Shown here: one piece after another, positions 12,177-21,260 of the stretch
How positions within the stretch are numbered: the stretch's first letter is position 1
Layout: each line of letters begins with the position of its first letter
Source: Oxytricha trifallax
Taxonomy: Eukaryota > Ciliophora > Spirotrichea > Sporadotrichida > Oxytrichidae
DNA: 64,000 nt
Assembly: GCA_000711775.1 (NCBI GenBank)
Contig: ARYC01017078.1
Location: 16,610 to 80,609, forward strand
Reading direction: 5' to 3'
Notes under the pieces: model-generated
Told to the model about the DNA's origin: nothing
What the model saw: the letters and a program-made list of their open reading frames with translations, nothing else
Databases searched by the model: none
Translations under genes and position numbers: made by a program

Positions 12177-12880
12177 TAGTGTCTCTGAGTTGGGCACTCA
12201 CTGCTCTCTTACCCTCGGTATTAGACTTGTAATCGGAAAATGATGCCGATATCTCATGGTACTCCCTCTTTTTTTTTCTTTAGTGAGGTCTTGACTTAAG
12301 CTTGAGCATAGAGAGTGCTTTGCCTTTAGACTCTAATTATAAATTATTAAATATAATAAATCTTACTTGAAAAAAAAAATGGCTCTCCTTATAGCTATCG
12401 ATATACTTCATCCTTTATAAGTATTTTTTCTTTTTCTTCCTCCATGGTGTCACTGAGATTTCTTGACCTATTTGCATGTTTTATGAGTGAGGACAAATAG
12501 TTTGTATGAAGGGTGCCCAAGAACCCATTGAAGTACTTTCTATCAGGGAGCACTTGATAGTCTGGATAATAATTCATGAATTTCATGATTTATGGATCTT
12601 CTTGAATTTGTTTAAAAATGTTCTTTACTGAAAGTTCCTCATAGTATGAAACGTTCAACTAAATAACCTCTCCAGATTTCAAAAGGAGCTTTTATCCAGC
12701 TAAAAAGTCCTTAATGAACCTCATAGTAACATGGTTATCGTTGGGCAAGAAGTACCCCTCTATAAATGTTAATATTAGTATCTTACTGTTAAATCGCAAA
12801 AAATTCAACCAGTCATTCTTTGACCTAAATTTATTTTAAAATTCTCTGATGTCATGACTATGGACGTCTATGCTCTTCAT
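12121..12880 (-). CDS. TBE 22-kDa-like protein, intact
   Basis: ATG at 12880, one 34-nt intron (12333-12366, GTAAGA...AATTAG) and stop at 12121-12123 give an undisturbed protein of about 240 residues. The region LPDRKYFNGFLGTLHTNYLS followed by EEEKEK aligns with LPERNFFFGVLATLKPEYLN and PEEKEK of the intact TBE 22-kDa protein at 17138-17928. The C-terminus is basic and Ser/Thr-rich. The function of the TBE 22-kDa protein is unknown. It is the only gene of this element without frame damage, which suggests selection or a recent origin. It overlaps the transposase tail on the other strand. Confidence 0.8.
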
Positions 12881-14430
12881 GGGCTATATTTTTTATTATG
12901 ATTGAATAGTTATAATTAACGAAATCAATTTAATATTCTGTTGTAAATTTTGATTCTTGAGTTAAAATAAATATACTTAGCTGAAATTCAGGAGCCTTAG
13001 CTTTACATGCTGACCAGAAATTACATAGAACTTTACCAACATGAAAGCTATTAATCATAATAAGCATTAGCTTTAAAAATAACTAAAACTTATTAATAAT
13101 ATGAAATAAATGTAATTAATATAAGAGGATGCAACTCTTCTATGGCCTCCTGAGTTGTGAATGTAAAAATATATAATATAATCTTATCATTATTCAATTT
13201 ATTAGCGTACATTAATATATAAAGGTTATTTTTTTACTTACTTTTTAAACTCTTGTATAGACTTCCTAAGTTTTTACTCACAAAATTTGGCTTCCTAAGT
13301 TTCCACTCATTTTTTTACCATGCTTAGAGAAGTTCTATATTTACTATAATATAAGTAACGTACAACGTCAATACTTATTCATATAATATTAGAGAAAATA
13401 TGCAATAATTATTTAATTTTATCAATAAATTGTGACTTATTTTTTTTAACTTAACTCAAACGAGGAAGCCATAGTGCACTCTACTATATTAATTTTACTC
13501 TCCCTATAATATAGTTTAAAGATTATAGTTTCAAACCAAATAAATGTAAAATGATAACTGAAAAAATTATTTAAAATAATTATTACTAAGTTCCCATTTA
13601 TGCCATGCCTGCTTCTAAATTTATTTTTGTATAAATTCATAGTAAATTTCATAATCATATATTCTTCATAATGATTTAATAATAATTATAAACTAAATAA
13701 AAATTTATAGTATTGTAGGAATACAATCGAAATTGAGAAATTATAATTAAATAAATCAAAATTAATTCAAATTAGTGGCAGTTAAAGTTGGCCAATTTGA
13801 ACGATCTTGGGCTCATTCGATAGAGAATTCAAAATTAGCTGGACTTTATTATTGGCGGTACTATTTTATCGCATCCCTGGAGCGAGATAACTTGAGTTTA
13901 ATGTGAGGGTATAATTTAATGAATTTAGAGGTGTTTAATTAAAGTCAAGTTATCTCGCTCCAGGGATGCGATAAAATAGTACCGCGAATAATAAAGTCCA
14001 GCTAATTTTGAATTCTCTATCGAATGAGCCCAAGATCGTTTAAATTGGCCAACTTTAACTGCCACTAATTTGAATTAATTTTGATTTATTTAATTATAAT
14101 TTCTCAATTTCGATTGTATTCCTACAATATAGTTATTTTTAAAATAAAAATATGTTTTTATAGCATGTTGATAAGATATATGCAAAACCATAAACCCTTT
14201 TAATAATCCTGAGCGTAAGTTTCTACTCAGAAAATTCGACCTCCTAAGTTTCTACTCAAACCAACATTCAAATCAAAAGAATACTAAAATAGCTAAAGGA
14301 TAAATAAAACTTTGAAAAGAAAAACATTTTAGAACCTAAATGCAAAAGAAAATAAAGTCAATGAAGCTAATCAAAAGTGAGAAATATAATTGCAATAATA
14401 TTGTGAGACACCAACCACGCATGAAAGCCT
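12881..14430. promoter_or_regulatory. Spacer between divergent genes with repeated CCTAAGTTT motif
   Basis: This spacer lies between the starts of the minus-strand 22-kDa-like gene and the plus-strand zinc finger-methyltransferase gene, so it should contain both promoters. A 16-bp motif recurs: CCTAAGTTTTTACTCA (13264), CCTAAGTTTCCACTCA (13294), GTAAGTTTCTACTCA (14215) and CCTAAGTTTCTACTCA (14243), with AAAATTYG between members of each pair. The corresponding TBE spacer also has CTCCTAA-type repeats. MITE copy 2 lies between the two pairs. A regulatory role is inferred only from position and repetition. Confidence 0.4.
13711..14129. repeat. Foldback MITE, copy 2 (419 bp)
   Basis: Near-perfect inverted repeat from TATTGTAGGAATAC to GTATTCCTACAATA, flanked on both sides by TAG (13708-13710 and 14130-14132), a possible 3-bp target duplication. 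Inner arms read GCATCCCTGGAGCG and its mirror. The length is identical to copy 3 (419 bp). It is non-coding. Confidence 0.9.
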
Positions 14431-14436
14431 AAATTC

Positions 14437-15330
14437 ACTCGAAGTTCACCAGTCAAACTATCATAGGGAGGTCCATAGAGTAGCAAGGGACAAGATAAAG
14501 CTTGAGAAACGTACTTGTCAGTATTGCGGTAAAGTTAAGGGTAGAGCTTATAACTGTAAAAGACATGAAAATATTTGCACTAAATATGAACAAAACTAAA
14601 GTAATAACTAGGATGAGAAAAGATAGCTCAACTTAAAAATTTCCTGAAGACCCGGCAGTAGAAACGGATGTTATAGATGGGTACAAGCTTATAACAATTT
14701 AGCAAAAAGTTTATTAAATCAAATACGAAACAGTAACTGATCCTGTCATATTCTAGGGAGATATAAATGATTATAAAATGTGAGAGTTAATTGCAAATGA
14801 CGCTATGGTAAGGTATGGGAAGCTTTATGAAGTATAGTACTCATGGACCTGCATACAGAATAAAATAAGGAGTTCCTTATATTACAATGTCTGATGAGGA
14901 AATTCTAAAGATGCCTATAGAGTTAGTACAAGAAAGGGGAATTCTCATTATGTGGTTTGTAAATCAAAAGAAAGAGGTTACAAGACAGTTTTTGAAAGTT
15001 CATGGCTATGATGAAGTCGAGAAAGGTGAATGGATAAAATTGACAAAAAATAATAAACTACATAAAGGATCTGGCATGTACACAGCCCATAATAACGAGA
15101 GCTTTCTTATTGGGAAAAAAGGTTACGTCACTGACATGCTCAAGTATCATGTGACTGATAATGTCATCTTTTCTAAAATAGGAAAGCACTCCGAGAAGCC
15201 CAAGGAAATTTATGACTTCATATAGCAAATGCCCACAGATAGACTCAACCTAGAAGTGTTCGCTAGACCTAATAACATCAGACCTAACTTCACTTCTTTC
15301 GGAAACCAGTTGATAAAAGCAGAGGCTTGA
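14437..15330 (+). pseudogene. C2H2-type zinc finger + MT-A70 adenine methyltransferase, decayed
   Basis: The first part holds a zinc-finger-like motif, CQYCGKVKGRAYNCKRHENIC (Cys-x2-Cys ... His-x3-Cys, 14515-14580). The main part from 14887 is a clean MT-A70 C-terminal half: YYxTMSDEEI-like start, WFVNQKKE, then a HEP-like stretch ending SEKPKEIYDFI, EVFARPNNIRPNFTS and the closing GNQL. These are the conserved MT-A70 landmarks (SxKPDEIY, LFxRP, GNQL). MT-A70 proteins make N6-methyladenine in RNA or, in ciliates, DNA. The catalytic DPPW is not intact: where it is expected (about 14850) the sequence gives only a Met-Asp followed by a frame change. A TGA also interrupts at about 14781. It ends at TGA 15328-15330. 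The position matches the zinc finger-kinase gene of TBEs. Confidence 0.75.
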
Positions 15331-15477
15331 GTTATGGACATGAAAAATTAGTAGCTTTAGTATAGAATAAATAATTAAATTAATAAGTTTAAATTATTAT
15401 ATATTATGAATCATACATCTGCCTCTAATTAAAGAGATTTTAATATAGTCATTCATATATTGTATAAAGATAATTTA

Positions 15478-15740
15478 TTTTGGAATAATGGTTGGTCAGA
15501 TCTTTCAGCTTCCTATTTAAAAATTATTATTTTATTGTAAATCAGTTTGTATTTTCCCATATCACTTATTAAATCGAAGAAATTGAATGTATTTCAAAAT
15601 TAATGAACATTTTGTTGATTTTGTTGACTTTGAAATTTCCCACAATGACATATTTGCATGCTCCAATACTTGTACCAAACTAAATAATGAATTTTTTCTA
15701 AATCATTCCGAATAAAGTAAGCATTCCTGCAATCTTTAAT
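15478..15740 (+). CDS. Coding segment(s), possibly of the adjacent tetraspanin-like gene
   Basis: Two protein-like frames: one with a hydrophobic stretch (SASYLKIIILLQISLYFPIS, 15500-15570), and one Cys-containing (SHNDIFACSNTCTKLNNEFF, about 15637-15700) that resembles an extracellular loop. They precede the TBE and could be earlier segments of the tetraspanin-like gene that resumes at 20104. No pointer was matched, so the link is a guess. Confidence 0.3.
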
Positions 15741-15951
15741 ATTTATTTATAAATTTCCTCAAATTTTATAAACCAATTGGGTATATTACTTCAATATTTA
15801 AAATTAATTAATATTGTTGACACTTATAAAATACGTATCTAGATTTTGTTATGGTAAGTGGTCTCATTTCCAATAAACTTCAAATATATATTTTATAAAA
15901 ATTTTAATTTAAATAAAATATTTAAAGGTAGGAAGTTTAGTAGATGGCAAT

Positions 15952-16060
15952 CAAAACCCTTTCAGTAGTTTGATTGAGTTTTTGATTGATAAAAGTAGAC
16001 TATTAAAGCATACTTTATTAGGGTTTTAATAGGGTTTATATAGGGGTTTAATGTTTAAAT
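15952..16060. repeat. TBE left terminal inverted repeat
   Basis: It starts CAAAACCCTTTCAG and runs to ...GGGGTTTAATGTTTAAAT. It matches the right end inverted with a handful of differences (for example TTAAAGCAT against TTAGTGCAT), but has one CAAAACCC unit where the right end has two. Confidence 0.9.
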
Positions 16061-16081
16061 ATTAGTATTTTAAGTGAGTAA

Positions 16082-17131
16082 ATGAGAGGTTTGGGGTCAG
16101 TTTATGACAGTGAGTATATAGATTTATTGTTTAAGTTGCGTTATGGATGTGATTAATATGGTGATCAACTCAGACCTATTCTTAATTATACATCAATAGC
16201 AAGGCTACTTCATAAATCTCCTGCAACTGTGAGGTCTCACTGTCTATTAGCATTGAATTTAAAGAGATAGCAGCTTAATTCTAAGCCTAAAAGACCTCGA
16301 AAATTTTAGCAGCATCATATTGACTATCTTATTAATGATAAGACTCTTAAATACTGGGCTCATTTCTCTCTAGCCTAGAGGGCTGTGATGTTTCATCGCC
16401 AATTTCCTGAGCTTCACATATCTGCATAATCGATAGCTAACATATATAAAAATAACGGAATATCTTACAAGACAGTCAATCGCATTAAGAGAGTGATTGA
16501 CTTTAATGTTCCATTTTATAAGGATAATTTAAATTATATATTCGATTAAATGCAGAGGTCTTAAGAGCATAATATAAAGTTCATACACGCTGATGAGGCT
16601 GTATTTACATTCAATACCTTTATATCAAGGTCTTGGTACAAGAGGTATAGTAATATAGAAGTTTATGACTAAAAGGTTAAGGTGTAAACTCATGCTATTC
16701 TTGGTGGAATAAGTGAAGATAGTGGCCTCGAGACTTATGTTATTCACCCTCGTTCTATAAAGACTGAATAATATATTAAGTTCTTGCAATAACTCAGAGA
16801 TAAGTACGCCGACTAAGAGATTATTCTGTTTGTAGATAACTTATCTGTCCATAAAACTAAAGACACAAGGAAGGAATATGAAAGGCTAAACATAACACCT
16901 GTATTTAATGTTCCCTACAGTCCTCAGTTCAATGGTATTGAATTATATTGGGGGTTATTGAAAGGCCACTACAAGAAACTCCTACTCTATCACTTGATGC
17001 ACGACTTAAAGATAGATACAGTAGATTTTATTAAGAGTGCTGCTAAGAGAGTCAGCGATGATAAAGCTAAAGTATGCGCAAGAGAAGGGAGATTTTGTGT
17101 TTATAAATAAGTTTTAGATTTAAACGAATGA
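16082..17131 (+). CDS. TBE 42-kDa DDE transposase
   Basis: A 349-codon frame from ATG 16082 to TGA 17129-17131, open throughout in the ciliate code. This is the Tc1/mariner-like TBE transposase that cuts and integrates element ends in the nucleus. N-terminal helix-turn-helix region: LNYTSIARLLHKSPATVRSH. Catalytic triad: Asp in KFIHADEAVF, Asp in ILFVDNLSVH, Glu in SPQFNGIELYWG. The last two are separated by 34 residues (D-D34-E), normal for the family. Its stop lies 6 bp from the stop of the convergent 22-kDa gene. The intact catalytic residues and frame indicate a functional gene. Confidence 0.95.
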
Positions 17132-17137
17132 ATAAGT

Positions 17138-17928
17138 TCACATATTAAATTTTCCCGTAAAGGGATTTGGCTTCTCTTTCTTTTCTTCCTCTTAAGGCTT
17201 GCTTGGGCCCATGTTTCTTCTCTTAGTGCCAGCCCCTGCATCTATGTTCATCTCTTCTGGCTTTTATAAATCTTTGAAGAGTCTCTTACTCAATTCATGC
17301 TTTACTTGAGACTTTCTCTCTCTGTTTAATTTGCTGCGCTCTTTCATCAAGTATATAGCAGTGCCAGGTTTTTCTATAAAGTTAGAAGACTAAGCTTACT
17401 AGAGATGAATGGATGCTTTTATAGTTCCTATAGCCAGGTGTCGCTGATTTTAATTCCCTGCTTCTCTTTTTCTTCAGGAGAGATGCTATAGCGTTTCTTG
17501 TGAGCTTCTTAAATTACTTCATTTAAGTACTCAGGTTTCAGAGTTGCAAGGACACCAAAGAAGAAGTTTCTCTCTGGCAACTTATTAGAGAGTTGCAGCT
17601 TTGATGGAAGGTAGAGAGCAACATCTGGATCACTCATAGCATCATCATAGAGGTTTGTTACTGAAATTTCAGGGTAGTTAGGTATCTCGATCATTCTGAT
17701 TTCATTAGACTTAAAAGCTTTTTTCTCTTCACTTAACAATGCTTTTAAGAATGATATTTTTGTTCCCTCCTGTGTTGGCAAGAACAATCCAACTATGGTT
17801 AATAAGTTAGTTATAAGTGAAAACTTACCTTGCTATACCAAGTATCTGTAAAGATCTTCTTTACTTCTGAATTTTCCTATTAAATCTTGAGATTAAATTC
17901 TCTTCATTGCATCATTCATAGACTCCAT
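17138..17928 (-). CDS. TBE 22-kDa protein
   Basis: Start ATG at 17928 (MESMNDAMKRIQSQDL), with two very short introns (17793-17828, GTAAGT...CCATAG; 17374-17399, GTAAGC...TTATAG), ending at TGA 17138-17140. About 240 residues with no frame damage. The middle contains MSDPDVALYLPSKLQ and LPERNFFFGVLATLKPEYLN; the C-terminus is Lys/Arg/Glu-rich (KERSKLNRERKSQVK), suggesting nucleic-acid binding. The function is unknown in TBEs. A homologous gene lies at 12121-12880. Intron borders were chosen because they keep the frame open and obey GT-AG. Confidence 0.85.
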
Positions 17929-18493
17929 CTTGCTTCCAGTTTCTATAAATGTTAATAAAATTTAAAATTATGGATATCCATTCTAAACTTACTAAAATTT
18001 TACTAGTAAATAGGGAGATCCACTTGGAGGTCAACCTGAATCAAATAAATAGATAAAGATGGAGGAACTTTCTCCAAGTTTCAAAGTTTGACTTCCATTT
18101 TTATCAAACTTTCTCCATTAAATTGCTCCTAATAATAATTAATTTAATTAGGTGGTGCTCCTAATTTATATAAAACTTAATTAGGAGGTTAAATTAAAGT
18201 TCAAAACCGTATTAGGTGGTGCATTAAAAAAATTAAATTTTAAAACTTCCCCTCCTAAATTTACGAGAACATATTTAGGAGCACCACCTAACTCCCCAAA
18301 ACACATTTAGGTGCATTTTAATTTATAAAATGGATGAAATAATATATAAATTATCTCAAAATTTTAGAAATATAAAACTAATGTCTCTCACTCTGTTCCC
18401 ATTAAACCTCTCTAAATCTTTGAGGATATGCTCTTACTTGTATATAAAGGTAGAATTTAAACAGCTTATATAATTATTAATAGTATTTATAAA
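17929..18493. promoter_or_regulatory. TBE divergent promoter region with TTAGGAGGT-type repeats
   Basis: It lies between the divergent starts of the 22-kDa and 57-kDa genes. Short motifs recur in both orientations: TTAGGTGGTGC, TTAGGAGG, CTCCTAAATTT and GGAGCACCACCTAA, concentrated in 18125-18310, and could form stems or bind a factor. It is probably the shared promoter; the role is inferred. Confidence 0.4.
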
Positions 18494-19942
18494 ATGAGCG
18501 GCAACTTACTAAGAAAAGCGGCATTACTTGGCATTAGCCAGCAAAAACTTTCCTTCATGAATCAAAAGAAAATTGAGACTTGTGATGCATTTACCTAGTA
18601 CGAACCTGAAATTCTCTAACCTTAGGTCTCAGACTTTGAATAACAATTCAGTTGTTAAATAGAAATGCAGAGCTAAGAAATTCAATGCGAAGTTCCAATA
18701 AAAATGGTTGAAGAGGAGGAAGAGAAAAAAGAAATTAAAGCATTACATTTATGTGAAGAGTGTGAGAAGAACTTCACTTATAAATCTGCTCTTAAGCGTC
18801 ATATCTTAGAGTAGCATTCTAACAAGCCAAAGCTCTATCTTAAGCATGATAAGATAGATGGAAAATATTTTTGCCCTTATTGCAATAAGCAATATAACCA
18901 TTCAAGGGATTTAAAAGTTCACCTATAAAACCATCATGGCAAGAAGTTTGAAGTCATAGATCCTGAGACTGGTGAGGTCTTCCTTCAAAAAAGAAAGCCA
19001 AGAGACCCTTTAGAATCCTTGGAACAAAGAGTTAAGAAAGAAAATAAGCTTATTAAAGCAGTGAGAAACCTCCCAGCTTCTGAGATAGTGAAAATCACTC
19101 TGAAGATACAAGCACTAAAGCTTCCAATTTTAAATGTAATTGACCTTAAAGAATGTAAGGAAAGTTATCTTATACTTGAGGACAAGTTTGAGAAAAAGGT
19201 CATAACTGATAAGCAGTTCGCATACAAGATTTATCCATTCAACTACTTTAAATGCGATGACAAGTATCAAATGGAATTTGTCAATGAGTACTAAGCTCTT
19301 ACTAAAGCAAGGGATAGACAGTGCAGATTTATAATTAAGCTCGATGCAATACTGCTTGCTCAAGATCATGTTGCTTTTCGCCTACCTCTATATTAAATGA
19401 CATTAAGAGACTACATTTAAGATTAAAGGATTCCAAAATAGCCACCTCTTATTCTTACAAATGTTTGCAAAGGCATAGAAGAGTTGTACACTTTAGGATA
19501 TGTTCATAAAGACTTGAAGCCTGAGAATATAATGCTTGACTTTTCACCTCTCAGAGTAGTAATAATTGATTTCAATAGATCATAAAGAGTTGAAGCTTCA
19601 GGACTTGGCAACGTTTATGGTACTCCTGGATACTTCCCAGAAAGGGAGGACTGGAGAGATGGTGATATTAAGTGGGATGTATGGGCTCTAGCAGCAATTA
19701 TTGCTGAATGCGATATGCCAAGAAATGATTACTATAGCTGTAAGAGAGAGAAAGATTCAAAGCAGAGAATACAGCAATATCTAGACTAGAATAAGATAAA
19801 AGGTAAAATGAAAGATATGGCTGAGCAGATTATCTTAAGACCAAACCACAGAGCAGAGCAAACAATAGACTAAATGATCAACTGGATAGGAGATATCAAA
19901 TTTAGAAAATTAGCACATGATGCCAAGGTATTGTTTGAGTGA
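18494..19942 (+). CDS. TBE 57-kDa zinc finger-protein kinase
   Basis: A 482-codon frame from ATG 18494 to TGA 19940-19942, uninterrupted. Two C2H2 zinc fingers lie near residues 87-147: CEECEKNFTYKSALKRH and CPYCNKQYNHSRDLKVH. The C-terminal half is a divergent kinase: GYVHKDLKPENIMLDF (catalytic Asp and Asn present), VVIIDFNRS where DFG would be (Asp retained, Gly replaced by Asn), YGTPGYFPERE, and WDVWALAAI. The glycine-rich loop is not obvious. This matches the zinc finger-kinase gene of TBEs, whose role in transposition or DNA elimination is unsettled. The end lies 160 bp from the element's right end. Confidence 0.95.
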
Positions 19943-19986
19943 ATAGTAAAAATAAAACCCCTCTAATACACACTACTATACATTAC

Positions 19987-20103
19987 ATTTAAACATTAAA
20001 CCCCTACATAAACCCTATTAAAACCCTAATAAAGTATGCACTAATAGTCTACTTTTATCAATCAAAAACTCAATCAAACTCCTGAAAGGGTTTTGGGGTT
20101 TTG
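19987..20103. repeat. TBE right terminal inverted repeat
   Basis: Inverted match of the left end, finishing CTGAAAGGGTTTTGGGGTTT then TG, i.e. two telomere-type repeats, directly before the AAT flank. Confidence 0.9.
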
Positions 20104-20810
20104 AATGTGGTAATCCGATTGGTGTTTTTGGAGATTACGACAGAATGCATTAAATTGCTGAGCACTATATGTGTACAACTCAATGCCCCTGTAATGTTGG
20201 TAAGTTTATAAGGAAAACTATTGAGTTATTATCTATTAGTTTTATTGAATTTGTTAATGTCAATTAGGCTTTACCTCACAAATACTTATATTTTCAATTT
20301 AGACTCTACTTTATGGCCTGAAGCCGATAGAGCAAAAATGGTAACTTCACCAACTGGAATAACTACTATATCTGACTGTGTTCCTTATCAAAACTATGCC
20401 AAAGCTGAGGGTTTGGATTATGACAGTACCATAAGTACTTTGGAAAAGTATTTCGATTGCTCTGGAGTTTGCTTCATTTCAAAATATAACTCTTTCACAG
20501 ATGTTAAAAAGTAAGTGTCAACTAATAAAAACACAAAGATTTTAACGAATTTTCACTCATAATTTTAGTTAAGTATATTTATCAATAAATTTTCTATAGG
20601 GGACCACCAGCTGGGAACTGCGTAGATAAAATAGATTAATATGTAGCAAATTATTCAAGTTGGATTGGAGGACTTTCAATCGCAGTAGGCCTACTATTAC
20701 TATTAGGAGTTGTAGGCTCACTTATAATCATATGTTGCATTGGCACTAAAATAAAAATCACAGCTATAACTCGCTATAAATACGAGATAATGGAAGATAA
20801 TGTAATTTGA
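20104..20810 (+). CDS. Tetraspanin-like membrane protein, 3' part
   Basis: It begins directly at the TBE border: ECGNPIGVFGDYDRMHQ, then Cys-rich MCTTQCPCN. Introns at 20200-20302 and 20511-20599 keep the frame. The last exon has a long hydrophobic helix (SIAVGLLLLLGVVGSLIIIC) and a short basic cytoplasmic tail, ending at TGA 20808-20810. Paired Cys residues in a polar loop followed by a final membrane span with a Cys near its inner end are typical of the tetraspanin large loop and TM4. Upstream segments encoding TM1-3 were not identified; they lie left of the TBE or elsewhere. The TBE therefore sits at a segment boundary or within an IES of this gene. Confidence 0.6.
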
Positions 20811-21260
20811 TGAAGGAGTTTGTAATTAATTGTTTCCAAAGACAAATATATAAATAATATTTGTTCCTTTCTAATAATTTATTCAAGGGGGTTTTTGATA
20901 TTCAGAATAAATATTAAAATGCAAATATTAGTCAGGTTAGAAATGTGAAAATTCTTAAAAATTTGTTTTTCTATTGATAGCAAGGTGATTAATTATCATT
21001 GAGTAATTCGTGATTTATGTTTTCTTAATTGATTCTGGATATTTTAAATACTTCTATTTTAATATCTTTCTTAAATTTTGATACTTTTTCTCCAATTTCA
21101 AGTTACTCAAAATATATTGCATTAATTACCCTTAGGATTCAAACAACTATTGCATCCTGTTCTAACATTGAAATTAGTAGGATTAATAATAAAAATAATT
21201 GCATTTTATAAAAAATAGAGTTTATTTAAACTTTTAGTTTGATTAATGTATCTGATTTAA
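20811..21260. other. Short intergenic stretch
   Basis: AT-rich and without a recognisable gene. It separates the tetraspanin-like gene from the convergent kinase/GTPase gene. Confidence 0.4.

Larger units (their letters stand above)
11036..15330 (+). mobile_element. Divergent TBE-like transposon with methyltransferase cargo
   Basis: Gene order and orientation copy those of the intact TBE at 15952-20103: a DDE transposase (+), a 22-kDa-like gene (-) convergent with it, a spacer, then a zinc-finger gene (+). In a TBE the last gene is zinc finger plus kinase; here it is zinc finger plus MT-A70 adenine methyltransferase. Transposase and methyltransferase are frame-disrupted, while the 22-kDa-like gene is open. 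MITE copy 2 sits in the spacer. No C4A4-type ends were seen, so true borders are unknown and the coordinates given are those of the outer genes. That the four parts form one element is an inference from the shared layout. Confidence 0.6.
15952..20103 (+). mobile_element. TBE: Telomere-bearing element (TBE), apparently intact
   Basis: A 4.15-kb element flanked by AAT on both sides (15949-15951 and 20104-20106), the expected A-N-T target duplication. Its terminal inverted repeats of 109/117 bp end in CAAAACCC telomere-type repeats. It has all three TBE genes: 42-kDa DDE transposase (+), 22-kDa (-) and 57-kDa zinc finger-kinase (+), each with an open frame. TBEs are germline-limited and are removed during macronuclear development, with their transposases known to take part in genome rearrangement. 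The left end has lost one 8-bp telomeric repeat relative to the right end. Confidence 0.95.

Noticed and set aside
18125-18310. CTCCTAA/TTAGGAGG repeats as an internal MITE
   Set aside because: No target duplication or defined ends, and similar motifs occur in the equivalent spacer of the TBE-like element; more likely part of the element.
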